64,000 nucleotides of DNA from Pseudomonadota bacterium (GTDB lineage: Bacteria; Pseudomonadota; Alphaproteobacteria; Rhizobiales; Hyphomicrobiaceae): NCBI GenBank assembly GCA_023387235.1, contig JAEWIJ010000065.1:36155-100154 (forward strand), in the 5' to 3' direction. The position numbers and the translations under genes were made by a program. The notes beneath the pieces are model-generated. The model was not told where the DNA came from and searched no databases. It saw nothing but the letters and a program-made list of their open reading frames with translations. Every line of letters starts with the position of its first letter. Positions within the stretch are counted from its first letter, which is position 1. Positions 45,605 to 54,106 of the stretch are shown piece after piece.

Positions 45605-47896
45605 ATGTCGCACGGCCGAGAGGTGGCGCACGGCTCATTCGAGGGGAACGGCGTACGGCAGCTGCCTGACGTCGTCGGTCCGCCGTATGCACGTGGCTAC
45701 GCCAATCCCGAGTATGACGAGCAGTCGGACGACAACCTGCGCCGCATGCTGCTCGACTTGCTGCGCATCGGGCTCAAGCGGAAATGGCTGATCCTCGCCG
45801 TCGCGATCGTGTCTGTCGCGATTGGCGGCGCACGTGCGCTCATGGTGACGCCGCTCTATTACGCGACCGCGCGCATCCAAATCGAGACGCGAAGCCTCAA
45901 GATCGTCGAGGGAGGGCAGGTCGAGCAGCCCGACTCCGGCGACGCTTATCTGCGCACGCAGATCGAGCTCCTGCGAAGCAGCGCCGTCACGCAGCGCGTT
46001 GCGAAGCTCGCCGGGCTTGCGGAGGAGTCGGATTTCTTCGAGCCGCGCTCGGTCTCCTTCATGCAGATCGTGCGCTCGCTGCTGAGCGGCGCAACGGCCG
46101 AGGAAGAGGTGGCCAAGCCGAACAAGGAAGCGCTCGAGACGATGGCGGCGTGGATCGTTGCCGCCAACACATCCGTAAGGCAGGTGCCCGGCTCGCGCCT
46201 CGTCGACATTTCCTATTCCGATGTCTCTGCCAAGCGTGCGGCACGCGTGGCCAATGCGTATGCCGACGCCTTCATCGCGCTGAATCTCGACAAGCGCTTC
46301 CAGGTGAACGTCTATGCCAAGACCTTCCTCGAGGATCAGCTCGGCCAGCTGAAGACCCGGCTCGAGGATGCCGAGAGGGCCGCCCTCGCGTTCGCCGAGA
46401 AAGAGGAATTCGTCGTAACAAACGAGAAGGCGTCGATTGCGGAGACCAATCTTTCCAGCGCCAACACGTCGCTTGGTGGCTTGATCGCGGAGCGCATGAA
46501 AGCCGAGCAGCTCTGGCGGCAGGTCGAAAAGGTCGATGCGATCAACATGCCGCAGTTCCTTCTCAATCCGGTCATCCAGGGCCTGAGGCACTCGCGGAAC
46601 ACGATCGAGACCGAGTACAACGAGAAGCTGCAGACCTTCAAGCCGGACTATCCGGCCATGGTGCACCTCAACCAGCGTATCAAGGAAATCGACCGCCAGA
46701 TCGTCGCCGAGGTGAAGACCATCAAGGATCTGCACAAGGCTGCTTTCGAGCAGGCCCGCGCGCAGGAGGCGGAGATGCGCGCCCGCATCGAGACATTACG
46801 CGTCGAGACGCTGGATCTGCAGCGGCGCGGGATACAGTACAACAATCTGCGCCGCGAGGCCGCAACTCTCAGGACGCTCTATGAGAGCCTCTTGCAGCGG
46901 CAGAAGGAAGTCGACATCGCGAGCGGCACCGGCACCAACAACGTATTCGTCGTCGAGCGCGCGATCCCGCCCGGCGGCGCGGCCAGCTCGAACCTCATGC
47001 GTGCGCTTCTGATGGCGCTCATGGTGGGCCTTGGAGGCGGTTACGGCGCCGCTTACCTCCTCGAGCGTCTCGACGATGCCGTGCGCCTGCCCGAGGAGGT
47101 CGAGCAACTCTCGGGCCTGCCGACCCTGGGTGTCATTCCGGACGTCGGCAGTGATGCAGAGCAGGTCATGCTCGATCCGCGATCCAACATCGCCGAGGCT
47201 TATCGCTCTCTCTGCACGGCCCTTCAGTTCGCGACGGAAAATGGCCTGCCGAAGTCACTCCTGGTCACCAGCGCCGTGCCCGGCGAGGGCAAGTCGGTGA
47301 CGGCGCTCGCGGTTGCGCGGCACTTCGCGAACATGGGGCTCAGGGTTCTTCTCATCGATGCTGATCTGCGCAATCCATCGATGCACCGCAAGCTCGGACT
47401 GGATCACAACATCGGACTCAGCAGCTATCTTTCGGATCGGGCCTCTCCGCCGGAGACATTCCAGTCGACGGACATCCCGAGCCTGACGTTCATGGCTTCG
47501 GGGCCGCTGCCGACCAATGCAGCCGATCTCCTTGCGGGCCCGAGGCTTCTGTCGCTTCTGTCCGTCGGCATGGAGACGTTCGACTTCATCGTGCTCGACA
47601 GCCCGCCCATCATGGGGCTCGCCGACGGGCCGCTGCTGTCCAATGCGGCAGCCGCTACCTTGCTGGTGGTCAGCGCCGGAAAGACACGCACAGGACAGGT
47701 CCGCGGTGCCGTCAAGCGTTTGCGGTTCGCCCGTGGTCCGCTGATCGGTGCGGCCTTGACGCGCTTCGATGCGAGCAGCGCCGGTTACGGGTATGCGTAC
47801 GGCTATGGATACGGGTACGGTGTCGACCCGTACAGCTATGGTGGTTCGGCGGAGGGCGTGGAGCAGCAGAAGCAGCCCCGCCTGACGCGATCGTGA
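45605..47896 (+). CDS. Polysaccharide co-polymerase/tyrosine autokinase (Wzc/GumC-CpsD fusion)
   Basis: A 763-residue inner-membrane protein. A polar N-terminus precedes a first membrane segment (about 58-78), the Wzz chain-length domain and a long periplasmic coiled coil (about 230-420), then a second membrane segment near 460-480. The C-terminal BY-kinase domain has Walker A GEGKS (560-564), Walker A' LLIDADLRNP and Walker B IVLDSPP. The C-terminus carries a run of alternating Gly and Tyr (about 727-746), the autophosphorylation cluster that controls polymer length. It works with the OPX lipoprotein to assemble and export a polysaccharide. Confidence 0.94.
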   Translation: MSHGREVAHGSFEGNGVRQLPDVVGPPYARGYANPEYDEQSDDNLRRMLLDLLRIGLKRKWLILAVAIVSVAIGGARALMVTPLYYATARIQIETRSLKIVEGGQVEQPDSGDAYLRTQIELLRSSAVTQRVAKLAGLAEESDFFEPRSVSFMQIVRSLLSGATAEEEVAKPNKEALETMAAWIVAANTSVRQVPGSRLVDISYSDVSAKRAARVANAYADAFIALNLDKRFQVNVYAKTFLEDQLGQLKTRLEDAERAALAFAEKEEFVVTNEKASIAETNLSSANTSLGGLIAERMKAEQLWRQVEKVDAINMPQFLLNPVIQGLRHSRNTIETEYNEKLQTFKPDYPAMVHLNQRIKEIDRQIVAEVKTIKDLHKAAFEQARAQEAEMRARIETLRVETLDLQRRGIQYNNLRREAATLRTLYESLLQRQKEVDIASGTGTNNVFVVERAIPPGGAASSNLMRALLMALMVGLGGGYGAAYLLERLDDAVRLPEEVEQLSGLPTLGVIPDVGSDAEQVMLDPRSNIAEAYRSLCTALQFATENGLPKSLLVTSAVPGEGKSVTALAVARHFANMGLRVLLIDADLRNPSMHRKLGLDHNIGLSSYLSDRASPPETFQSTDIPSLTFMASGPLPTNAADLLAGPRLLSLLSVGMETFDFIVLDSPPIMGLADGPLLSNAAAATLLVVSAGKTRTGQVRGAVKRLRFARGPLIGAALTRFDASSAGYGYAYGYGYGYGVDPYSYGGSAEGVEQQKQPRLTRS

Positions 47897-47906
47897 ATGC
47901 AGTGTC

Positions 47907-48566
47907 ATGCGTGAGGAAACGGCGCTCGAACTCGCGGTCGGCCTTTTGCAGCTTCCCTCACGCGCGCGAGCGCTCAGGGATGCGCCGTTGCCGAGGGATG
48001 TCGAGGCGCTGCTCAACATCGTTGCCGGCGAGGAAGATGTCCGAGCCGACGCCGCCCGCCTGACCGGTTGGACAGAGGCGAAGATCGGCGATGCGGCGAG
48101 CTTCTACGTCGAGCAGATCCTGCTGCATCCCGATGCCGACAGCTATCGCGCGCTTGGTGCCAGTGCCGAAGCCACCAGCGACCAGCTCCGTCGCAACATG
48201 GCTTTGCTGCTCAGGTGGCTGCATCCCGATCACGAGGCCAATAGCGAGCGCACGATCTACGTGAGCCGCGTCACCAACGCCTGGAACAACATCAAGACGG
48301 CCGAGCGCCGGCTGGCCTACGACGCGACGCGGAAGTCTGCTCCTGCCGCGCGCCGCCCGTCACATCAGGCTGCCGGATCGCCGGCGGCGCGATCGCCCCC
48401 GGTGCATCGCGGCAATGGCCACGCGCCTCAGCGGCCGGCGAGGCCAGCAGAAGCGCCGCGCACAAAGGGAGTCGCCGGTCGACATCGCAGGCGCAAACGG
48501 CGCGGCCCCCTCTGGCGCATCTTGCAAATGCTGCTCGGACGGGCGCGGCCACGCAAGCCAGGCTGA
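47907..48566 (+). CDS. J-domain-like protein with basic C-terminal tail
   Basis: A 219-residue protein. Residues about 70-140 resemble a DnaJ domain: SYRALGASAEATSDQLRRNMALLLRWLHPDHEA holds the helix II and HPD motif, followed by NAWNNIKTAERRLAYD. The first 70 residues have no recognised motif, and the C-terminal third is Arg/Pro/Ala-rich and strongly basic, ending in a short hydrophobic patch. It could present DnaK to a partner at the membrane or to the polysaccharide machinery. It starts 10 bp after the kinase gene, so it is in the same operon. Confidence 0.75.
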   Translation: MREETALELAVGLLQLPSRARALRDAPLPRDVEALLNIVAGEEDVRADAARLTGWTEAKIGDAASFYVEQILLHPDADSYRALGASAEATSDQLRRNMALLLRWLHPDHEANSERTIYVSRVTNAWNNIKTAERRLAYDATRKSAPAARRPSHQAAGSPAARSPPVHRGNGHAPQRPARPAEAPRTKGVAGRHRRRKRRGPLWRILQMLLGRARPRKPG

Positions 48567-48577
48567 CTGTTCCGAGA

Positions 48578-49363
48578 CTAGAGCCAACCCCGCCATTGAT
48601 AGGCGTAGTAGCCGATCCACTCGCGCAGCGCGCTGCTCGTCGTCGCGAAGGCGCCGGCTTGTGGCAGCCAGTCGAGGACGACGTCGCCCGCATTGTCCCT
48701 CGAGCGGAAGTCGCAGGGCGCGGGATCGGCCGGAATGCCCGCTGCGCGGAAAATAGCGAGCGCGCGCGGCATGTGTGCTGCCGATGTCACGAGCAGCACG
48801 GGCTCGTACGGCGGTCCGGGCATCATCGCGCGTGCGTTGATCGCGTTCTCGTAGGTATTGCGGCTCGCCGTCTCGGTGCTGATTGCTTCCGCCGGCACAC
48901 CGAGCGTGATGAGCATTTCGCGCATGACATCGCCCTCGGGCCTCGGCGCCTGATCCCAGGGCACGTTCCCGCCGATGGCCATGATGCGCTTTACGTGGCC
49001 GGATCTGTAGAGATAAGCGGCATACCAGATCCGGTCCGCAGCTTCGTTGAGCTCCGGAGATGGTCGCGGCGGCACGGCCGCACCGACGCTTCCGCCGAGC
49101 ACGATGGCGATCTCGGCATGGGGCAGAGCATCGGGGGCAGGCGGATGCTGCCGCTCGAGCGTTCCGATCATCCAGTTGGCAAAGACCGGCGTCGCGCTCA
49201 CCCAGAAGATCACGAGCGCCGCGAGCGTGAACATCCGCGCTGCACGGACCGCGCGTGCGGACAGGCTGAGCGCCGCCCCGATCAGCGCCAACGCGACGAG
49301 CCCCTCGGGCAACAGCGCCAGAGGAACGGCCTTGGACATCAGGAGCTGGAGTTCCGAGATCAT
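48578..49363 (-). CDS. YdcF family (DUF218) membrane protein
   Basis: A 261-residue DUF218 protein of the SanA/ElyC/YdcF group. Two membrane segments (about 15-35 and 42-62) precede the soluble domain with IAIVLGGSVG, YLYRSGHVKRIMAIGG, STETASRNTYENA and LLVTSAAHMPRALAIFRAAG motifs. ElyC-type members affect envelope polysaccharide and peptidoglycan synthesis, which suits the adjacent polysaccharide operon. The ATG at 49361-49363 with GAGGTG 9 bases upstream is chosen over a TTG 12 codons earlier. It is convergent with the J-domain gene. Confidence 0.88.
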   Translation of the reverse strand: MISELQLLMSKAVPLALLPEGLVALALIGAALSLSARAVRAARMFTLAALVIFWVSATPVFANWMIGTLERQHPPAPDALPHAEIAIVLGGSVGAAVPPRPSPELNEAADRIWYAAYLYRSGHVKRIMAIGGNVPWDQAPRPEGDVMREMLITLGVPAEAISTETASRNTYENAINARAMMPGPPYEPVLLVTSAAHMPRALAIFRAAGIPADPAPCDFRSRDNAGDVVLDWLPQAGAFATTSSALREWIGYYAYQWRGWL

Positions 49364-49469
49364 ATAAATCCGCACCTCAGTGCAGCTCAAGGATGGCAAA
49401 GGCGCCCAGGCAATACCTGAGCGCCTCGCCGGAAGCCGAGCCGCGAGTTATCGTAGCCCGCTTGTGCGC

Positions 49470-49847
49470 TCAGCCGCGATGCAGGGCGCAGATCTTGTTG
49501 CCGCCGGGGTCGCGCAAGTAAGCGAGGTAGAGCTTGCCCGCAGGCCCTTCGCGCCAGCCCGGCGGATCCTCGATGCTTTTGCCGCCCGCAGCGACGCCGG
49601 CGTCGTGAAAGGCCTTCACCTTCTCCGGGCTGTCGCAGGCGAAGCCGACGGTGCCGCCGTTGGCATGGCAGGCTGCGTTGCCGTCGATCGGCTTGCTGAT
49701 GGCGAAGACACCGGTCTTGCTGCGGTAGAAGACGCGGCCTTTCGGGTCGGCCTTGCCCTCGGAAATACCGATGACGCCGAGGACGGCATCATAGAATTTC
49801 TTGGACGCGGCGACGTCGTCGGATCCCACCATGACGTGCGAGAACAT
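49470..49847 (-). CDS. VOC family (glyoxalase/bleomycin-resistance fold) protein
   Basis: A 125-residue vicinal-oxygen-chelate protein with two beta-alpha-beta-beta-beta units (MFSHVMVGSDDVAASKKFYDAVLG; YLRDPGGNKICALHRG). His4 and a C-terminal acidic position are candidate metal ligands, but the reaction cannot be called. The ATG at 49845-49847 has AAAGGAG upstream. Isolated from the neighbouring operons by gaps of over 100 bp on each side. Confidence 0.88.
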   Translation of the reverse strand: MFSHVMVGSDDVAASKKFYDAVLGVIGISEGKADPKGRVFYRSKTGVFAISKPIDGNAACHANGGTVGFACDSPEKVKAFHDAGVAAGGKSIEDPPGWREGPAGKLYLAYLRDPGGNKICALHRG

Positions 49848-50001
49848 TGCGATTGCGCTCCTTTGGCTGCTTGGGGTCCCTGAGACCTACCCTGTATCTC
49901 AAGGACCGGGGATCGGGTCTCGAAGACAGTGTATCGTCGAGCACAGGCTCCCGTCACGCGGGATGCGCTCATCTGCCTTGCGCGACGAGGGCCGCCTCCG
50001 C

Positions 50002-50868
50002 TTACGGCAGGTGCATCAGCGGCTCGCCCATCCGGATGTGGTTGTCCTCGGCGACGTTCGCCGCAAGCGAAAATCCGGGCGGCGCCAGGACAATGATGGT
50101 CGAGCCGTGCTCGAACCACCCCATCTCCTCGCCTTTGCCCAGCACGACATCGCAATCGCGCACCCAGGGCGTGCCGTGACGCCGGTCGGCCGGCATGTCC
50201 ATGAATTTGAGCTTGAGGCCTGCGACGAGGATCGCGGCAACGGGTACCAGTGCAATGCGGTGGTTTGAGCCGGCAAGGCTGGCGCGCAGCACGGCGCGTT
50301 CATTGCGGCAGTACACGCGATTGACGCGCTTCAGCGTTGACGGATTGACGTTCCACGCGTCGCCCGCAATGTGCCGGACCTGCTCCACACGGCAGTCGTG
50401 CGGCGCGTGGAAGCGATGATACATGCTCGCCGTCAGCCGCAGCGTGACGTACGTCCCATGGCGAAAGTTCGCGACGACGGCCGGATCGCGCACGAGTTCA
50501 TCGAGCGGGTAGGTCGATCCTTTCACCTGCAGCATGGCACCATCCACGATCCGTCCACGCGCACCAACGATGGCGTCGCAGGGGCTCGCGAGCACGTCCG
50601 GGCGCACGTCGATCGGGCGGGCGCCTTCCTTGAGCTCGCGGATGAAGCAATCGTGCAGGCTGCTGAACTGCGCCTTGCGCGCCTCGCTCAGGTCGAGGTC
50701 GGAGAACTGCCGCCAGACTGCAATGGAGAGATCGCGCACCAGCGGCTGCTCGATCTTGGCGAGCCAGCCGACGAAGCGCGTGAGCGAGCGGCGCGGGATT
50801 CGGTTCGTGAGAAGGAAGTTCAATCCCTCGTTGTCCGCGAGGCGGGCCAGCAGGGCGCGCATTGTCAT
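50002..50868 (-). CDS. psd: Phosphatidylserine decarboxylase proenzyme
   Basis: A 288-residue Psd of the membrane-bound E. coli type; it makes phosphatidylethanolamine from phosphatidylserine. The self-cleavage site is GST within FEHGSTI, with Ser256 becoming the pyruvoyl group. SPCDAIVG and YHRFHAPHD contain the catalytic Asp/His residues. It overlaps no gene, but only 35 bp separate it from the divergent aminotransferase gene, so they probably share control elements. Its product is the substrate of PmtA, encoded 2.5 kb away. Confidence 0.94.
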   Translation of the reverse strand: MTMRALLARLADNEGLNFLLTNRIPRRSLTRFVGWLAKIEQPLVRDLSIAVWRQFSDLDLSEARKAQFSSLHDCFIRELKEGARPIDVRPDVLASPCDAIVGARGRIVDGAMLQVKGSTYPLDELVRDPAVVANFRHGTYVTLRLTASMYHRFHAPHDCRVEQVRHIAGDAWNVNPSTLKRVNRVYCRNERAVLRASLAGSNHRIALVPVAAILVAGLKLKFMDMPADRRHGTPWVRDCDVVLGKGEEMGWFEHGSTIIVLAPPGFSLAANVAEDNHIRMGEPLMHLP

Positions 50869-50903
50869 CGTCCTGTATTGTTCTTGGGATTCGGTTTGCG
50901 CTC

Positions 50904-52586
50904 ATGGAACTGAGTCTCACGACCCTCGCTCTCAGCGGCATGGGCGCCGCAACGCTGGCCGCCGCGGCGGCCAAGGCGAAGACGCGCCTCGAGCTTTCGC
51001 GGGCAAAGCATCCCTCGCTCACCGGGCACGTCCGCATGTCGCGGCGCGTTGCCGGCCTCATTCCTCATTACGAGTTCGACGAGGACCGGTTCTTCGGCTG
51101 CGATGATGCGCCAGCAGACGTTGCTGCGCGGCGACGGAGCGCATTCCGCTCTCTCACCGACGACTATCGGTCCCGCTATGCACGCACGATCGCGCTCAAG
51201 GGCGAGGTCAAGAGCGTCATCTCCGACATGCAGTTCACGGATGCCTACCGGGTGCCGTTTCCCTTCAGCCGCATGGTGCGTGAGCATCTTGGCGCGAGCC
51301 CGTTCCTCGAGGCCTCGAGCGGCGTCACGCTGACGGATGTCGACGGCAATCTCTACTACGACCTCGCCGGCTCCTACGGCGTCAACGTGTTCGGCTACGA
51401 CTTCTACAAGCAGTGCCTGGAGGAGGGCGCTGCACGTGTCGCGGCCCTCGGGCCCGTCCTCGGCGCTTATCATCCCGTGGTCGCGGAGAACGTTGCGCGC
51501 ATTCGCGAGATCGCCGGCCTCGACGAAGTGTCCTTTCACATGTCGGGCACCGAGGCGGTCATGCAGGCCGTGCGCCTCGCCCGCTATCATACGCGCCGTT
51601 CGCATGTCGTGCGCTTCTCCGGCGCCTATCACGGCTGGTGGGGCGATGTGCAGCCCGGCGTCGGCAATCCGGAGCCCGCGCGCGCCACGTACACGCTGGC
51701 CGAGATGTCCGAGGCGACGCTCAAGGTGCTGCATCGCCGGCGCGACATTGCCTGCGTGCTCGTCAACCCCATTCAGGCCATGCATCCGAACGCCGGACCG
51801 CCGAGCGATGGCGCGCTCGTCGACAGCTCGCGCGCTGCGGGCTTCGACCGCGCGGCGTACGCGGCATGGCTTCGCAAGCTGCGCGACGTCTGCAGTGCGC
51901 GCGGCATCGTGCTCATCTTCGATGAGATATTCGTCGGCTTCCGCCTCGCACCCGGCGGCGCGCAGGAATACTTCGGCGTCGGCGCCGATATGGTGACGTA
52001 CGGCAAAACGCTTGGGGGCGGGATGCCGGTCGGCGTGCTTGTCGGCAGGCGCGATCTCATGAAGCGCTATCGTGAGGATCGACCCGGCAACATCTGCCTT
52101 GCTCGCGGCACGTTCAACGCGCATCCCCACGTCATGGGCGCGATGAATGCCTTCCTGCGCCGCTTCGCGACGCCCGAATGCCAGATGCTTTACGGCGATC
52201 TCGATACAACGTGGACGAGCCGGGCCGACGCTTTGAATGCGCGCCTTACCGCGGCGGGTATTCCGGTCGCGGTGCGCAACATGTCGACGATCTGGACGGT
52301 CCTCTTCACGCAACCGTCGCGCTACAACTGGATGTTCCAGTACTATCTGCGCAAGCATGGCTTGGCCTTGAGCTGGGTCGGGAGCGGGCGCATCATTTTC
52401 AGTCTGAACTACTCGGCACAGGACTTTGCGGCTGTCGCAGATCAGTTCGTCGCTGCAGCTGACGAGATGGCGCGCGATGGCTGGTGGTGGCAGCCCGCGC
52501 AGGGCGCTCCGATGAACATCAAGCGGCGGGTGCTCCGCGAGATGTGGCAGCTCGGTATTCTGAAGCGGAAGTCCATTGCGGCCTGA
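50904..52586 (+). CDS. Class III (glutamate-1-semialdehyde aminomutase-like) PLP aminotransferase
   Basis: A 560-residue fold-type I PLP enzyme. The core has the MSGTEAVMQAVRLAR cofactor segment, GAYHGWWGD, LIFDEIFVGFRL with the PLP-binding Asp, and the Schiff-base Lys368 in TYGKTLGGGMPVG. It is longer than GSA aminomutase by about 120 residues, mainly in an N-terminal extension with a hydrophobic stretch (residues about 1-25) and a C-terminal tail. Substrate unknown. Its position divergent from psd and near pmtA hints at amino-lipid chemistry, which is inference. The ATG at 50904 is chosen over an earlier start overlapping psd. Confidence 0.85.
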   Translation: MELSLTTLALSGMGAATLAAAAAKAKTRLELSRAKHPSLTGHVRMSRRVAGLIPHYEFDEDRFFGCDDAPADVAARRRSAFRSLTDDYRSRYARTIALKGEVKSVISDMQFTDAYRVPFPFSRMVREHLGASPFLEASSGVTLTDVDGNLYYDLAGSYGVNVFGYDFYKQCLEEGAARVAALGPVLGAYHPVVAENVARIREIAGLDEVSFHMSGTEAVMQAVRLARYHTRRSHVVRFSGAYHGWWGDVQPGVGNPEPARATYTLAEMSEATLKVLHRRRDIACVLVNPIQAMHPNAGPPSDGALVDSSRAAGFDRAAYAAWLRKLRDVCSARGIVLIFDEIFVGFRLAPGGAQEYFGVGADMVTYGKTLGGGMPVGVLVGRRDLMKRYREDRPGNICLARGTFNAHPHVMGAMNAFLRRFATPECQMLYGDLDTTWTSRADALNARLTAAGIPVAVRNMSTIWTVLFTQPSRYNWMFQYYLRKHGLALSWVGSGRIIFSLNYSAQDFAAVADQFVAAADEMARDGWWWQPAQGAPMNIKRRVLREMWQLGILKRKSIAA

Positions 52587-52596
52587 GGCCTTATTT

Positions 52597-52690
52597 CCCC
52601 TTCTCCCCGTTCTTACGAGGAGAAGGCCGGGATGAGGGGCGGCCACACACGCCATCGTCAGCGTTTGCCGCGGCCCCTCAGGCCCTCTCT
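52597..52690. repeat. CTTCTCC-type palindromic repeat, copy C
   Basis: Hairpin with CCTTCTCC (52599-52606) and GGAGAAGG (52619-52626), then CCGGGATGAGGGGCGGC, a weaker version of the GTCAGCGTTTGCCGC core, and a closing GGCCCCTCA block. It fills the gap between the convergent aminotransferase gene (ends 52586) and the Mpo1-like gene (ends 52690). Confidence 0.78.
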
Positions 52691-53310
52691 CAGTGCGGAC
52701 GATGAGACGCGATCTCCGGATCGATGAGCTCGCCGCGCATGAGCGCCAGCGGCGCCTTGTGGTAGAGCATGATGTCGTGGAAGGGGTCCGTGAGGATCTT
52801 CGTGACCCACACGACGCCGGCCTTCACGTCCTGGATGAAGAAGAGCTGGACCATCCGGAAAAGCACGCCGGCAATGCCGAGCGCGAGCCATATAGTGCCA
52901 ACGTGGCGGGCGAATCCAACCCAGCCCTCATAAGGCTCGAGCAATCCCATGAGCGTCGGATCGACGATGACAACGAGCGGCAGGAACGCCCAGATGCCCA
53001 TGAGGATCACCTTGCGGAAGAGATTGTAGCCGACCTTGATCTCTTCCTTGTGCTCGTGCGTGGCCTGATTGACGTGGTCGTAGCCTTTCGGCTCGAAGAA
53101 GAAGTGCCCGCTCTGACGCGTCAGCATGCCGACGATCCAGGCGATTAGCGCCGCCATGGGCGGATCGTAGAAGAGCATCCCGTAGGCGACCACGAAGCTG
53201 ATCGCACTGATGAAATGCAGCGACTGATTGATGCGGCTGTGATGATAGAAGCGGTGATCGTCCCAGCGTTGCTCACGCAGGGTCTCCATGAAGCCGGACA
53301 TGGCCATCAT
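52690..53310 (-). CDS. Mpo1-like (DUF962-type) membrane protein
   Basis: A 206-residue protein with about four membrane segments and conserved-looking histidine motifs: YHHSRINQSLHF near the N-terminus, GHFFFEPKGYDH after the second segment, and HDIMLYHKAP near the C-terminus. The H(x)nNxxLH ... GHFxFE pattern matches the DUF962/Mpo1 family; yeast Mpo1 is an iron-dependent dioxygenase that shortens 2-hydroxy fatty acids. Assignment is by pattern only. GGAGG lies very close to a run of ATG codons, so the start may be a few codons on. It lies 48 bp downstream of pmtA on the same strand. Confidence 0.6.
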   Translation of the reverse strand: MMAMSGFMETLREQRWDDHRFYHHSRINQSLHFISAISFVVAYGMLFYDPPMAALIAWIVGMLTRQSGHFFFEPKGYDHVNQATHEHKEEIKVGYNLFRKVILMGIWAFLPLVVIVDPTLMGLLEPYEGWVGFARHVGTIWLALGIAGVLFRMVQLFFIQDVKAGVVWVTKILTDPFHDIMLYHKAPLALMRGELIDPEIASHRPH

Positions 53311-53358
53311 CCTCCATTTGCTGAACGAACGCGAACGCGCGGATGCGATGTTTTCATC

Positions 53359-54039
53359 TCAGGCCGCCGTGACGAGGTCGCGTTTGAGCCTCATCTCGGC
53401 GGTTTCCTTTCGAAAGCGCAGCAGTGCGAAGTGCCCGAGCGGTGGCAAGGGTCTGCGCTCGGCAAGCGTCACGCCGCCGTTGGCAGCCATCCAGTTCTCG
53501 AAGCGCGCCCAGGGGAAGTCGGAGCGCCAGCCGAGTCGCTCGACGATCGGCTCGATGAGTTTTTCTGCCTTGAGGCGTGCACCTTTCTCCGCGCCGACGC
53601 GATTGACGACGATCAACTCGCCGCCTGGCCGCAGAACGCGCATGAACTCATCGAGTGCCGCCTCCGGATCTGGCACCGTGTTGACGACGTACTGCGCGGT
53701 GACGACGTCGAACGCACCATCGGCGAAATCGAGATTCTGAACATCCATGATCGCGAGCTGCTCGACGTTCGTCATGTGCCGGTCGGCGACGCGCTGACGC
53801 GCAACGTCGAGCATTGCCGCCGAGATATCGACGCCGACGATCCGGCAGCGCTCCGAGTAATACGGCAGCGAGATGCCCGTGCCGATGCCGACCTCGAGAA
53901 CGCGCCCGCCGACGGCTTCGCACGCGGCGATCGCGGATCTGCGTGCCTTCTCGAATACCTGGCCGAACACGAGATCGTAGACGGGGGCCCAGCGGTCGTA
54001 CGTCTTGACCACACCTTCTCGATCCATGGCTCGTGACAT
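53359..54039 (-). CDS. pmtA: Phosphatidylethanolamine N-methyltransferase (PmtA-type)
   Basis: A 226-residue SAM-dependent methyltransferase. VLEVGIGTGISLPYY is motif I and the GVDISAAMLDVARQR stretch motif II; the YDRWAPVYDLVFGQVFEKARR opening is typical of Rhodobacter-type PmtA enzymes that methylate phosphatidylethanolamine to phosphatidylcholine. UbiE-type quinone methyltransferases share the fold, so a small doubt remains; nearby psd, which supplies the substrate, favours PmtA. The ATG at 54037-54039 has GGAGAG upstream. Confidence 0.82.
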   Translation of the reverse strand: MSRAMDREGVVKTYDRWAPVYDLVFGQVFEKARRSAIAACEAVGGRVLEVGIGTGISLPYYSERCRIVGVDISAAMLDVARQRVADRHMTNVEQLAIMDVQNLDFADGAFDVVTAQYVVNTVPDPEAALDEFMRVLRPGGELIVVNRVGAEKGARLKAEKLIEPIVERLGWRSDFPWARFENWMAANGGVTLAERRPLPPLGHFALLRFRKETAEMRLKRDLVTAA

Positions 54040-54106
54040 AGGCTTCTCTCTCCAAGACGTCAGTTGATTGCGGCCCGATGCGCGTTCGCTCCTCGGCCGC
54101 CGCGCA

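Noticed and set aside
50865..52655. A 596-codon minus-strand frame opposite the aminotransferase gene
   Set aside because: No motifs and fully antisense to a PLP enzyme with intact active site.
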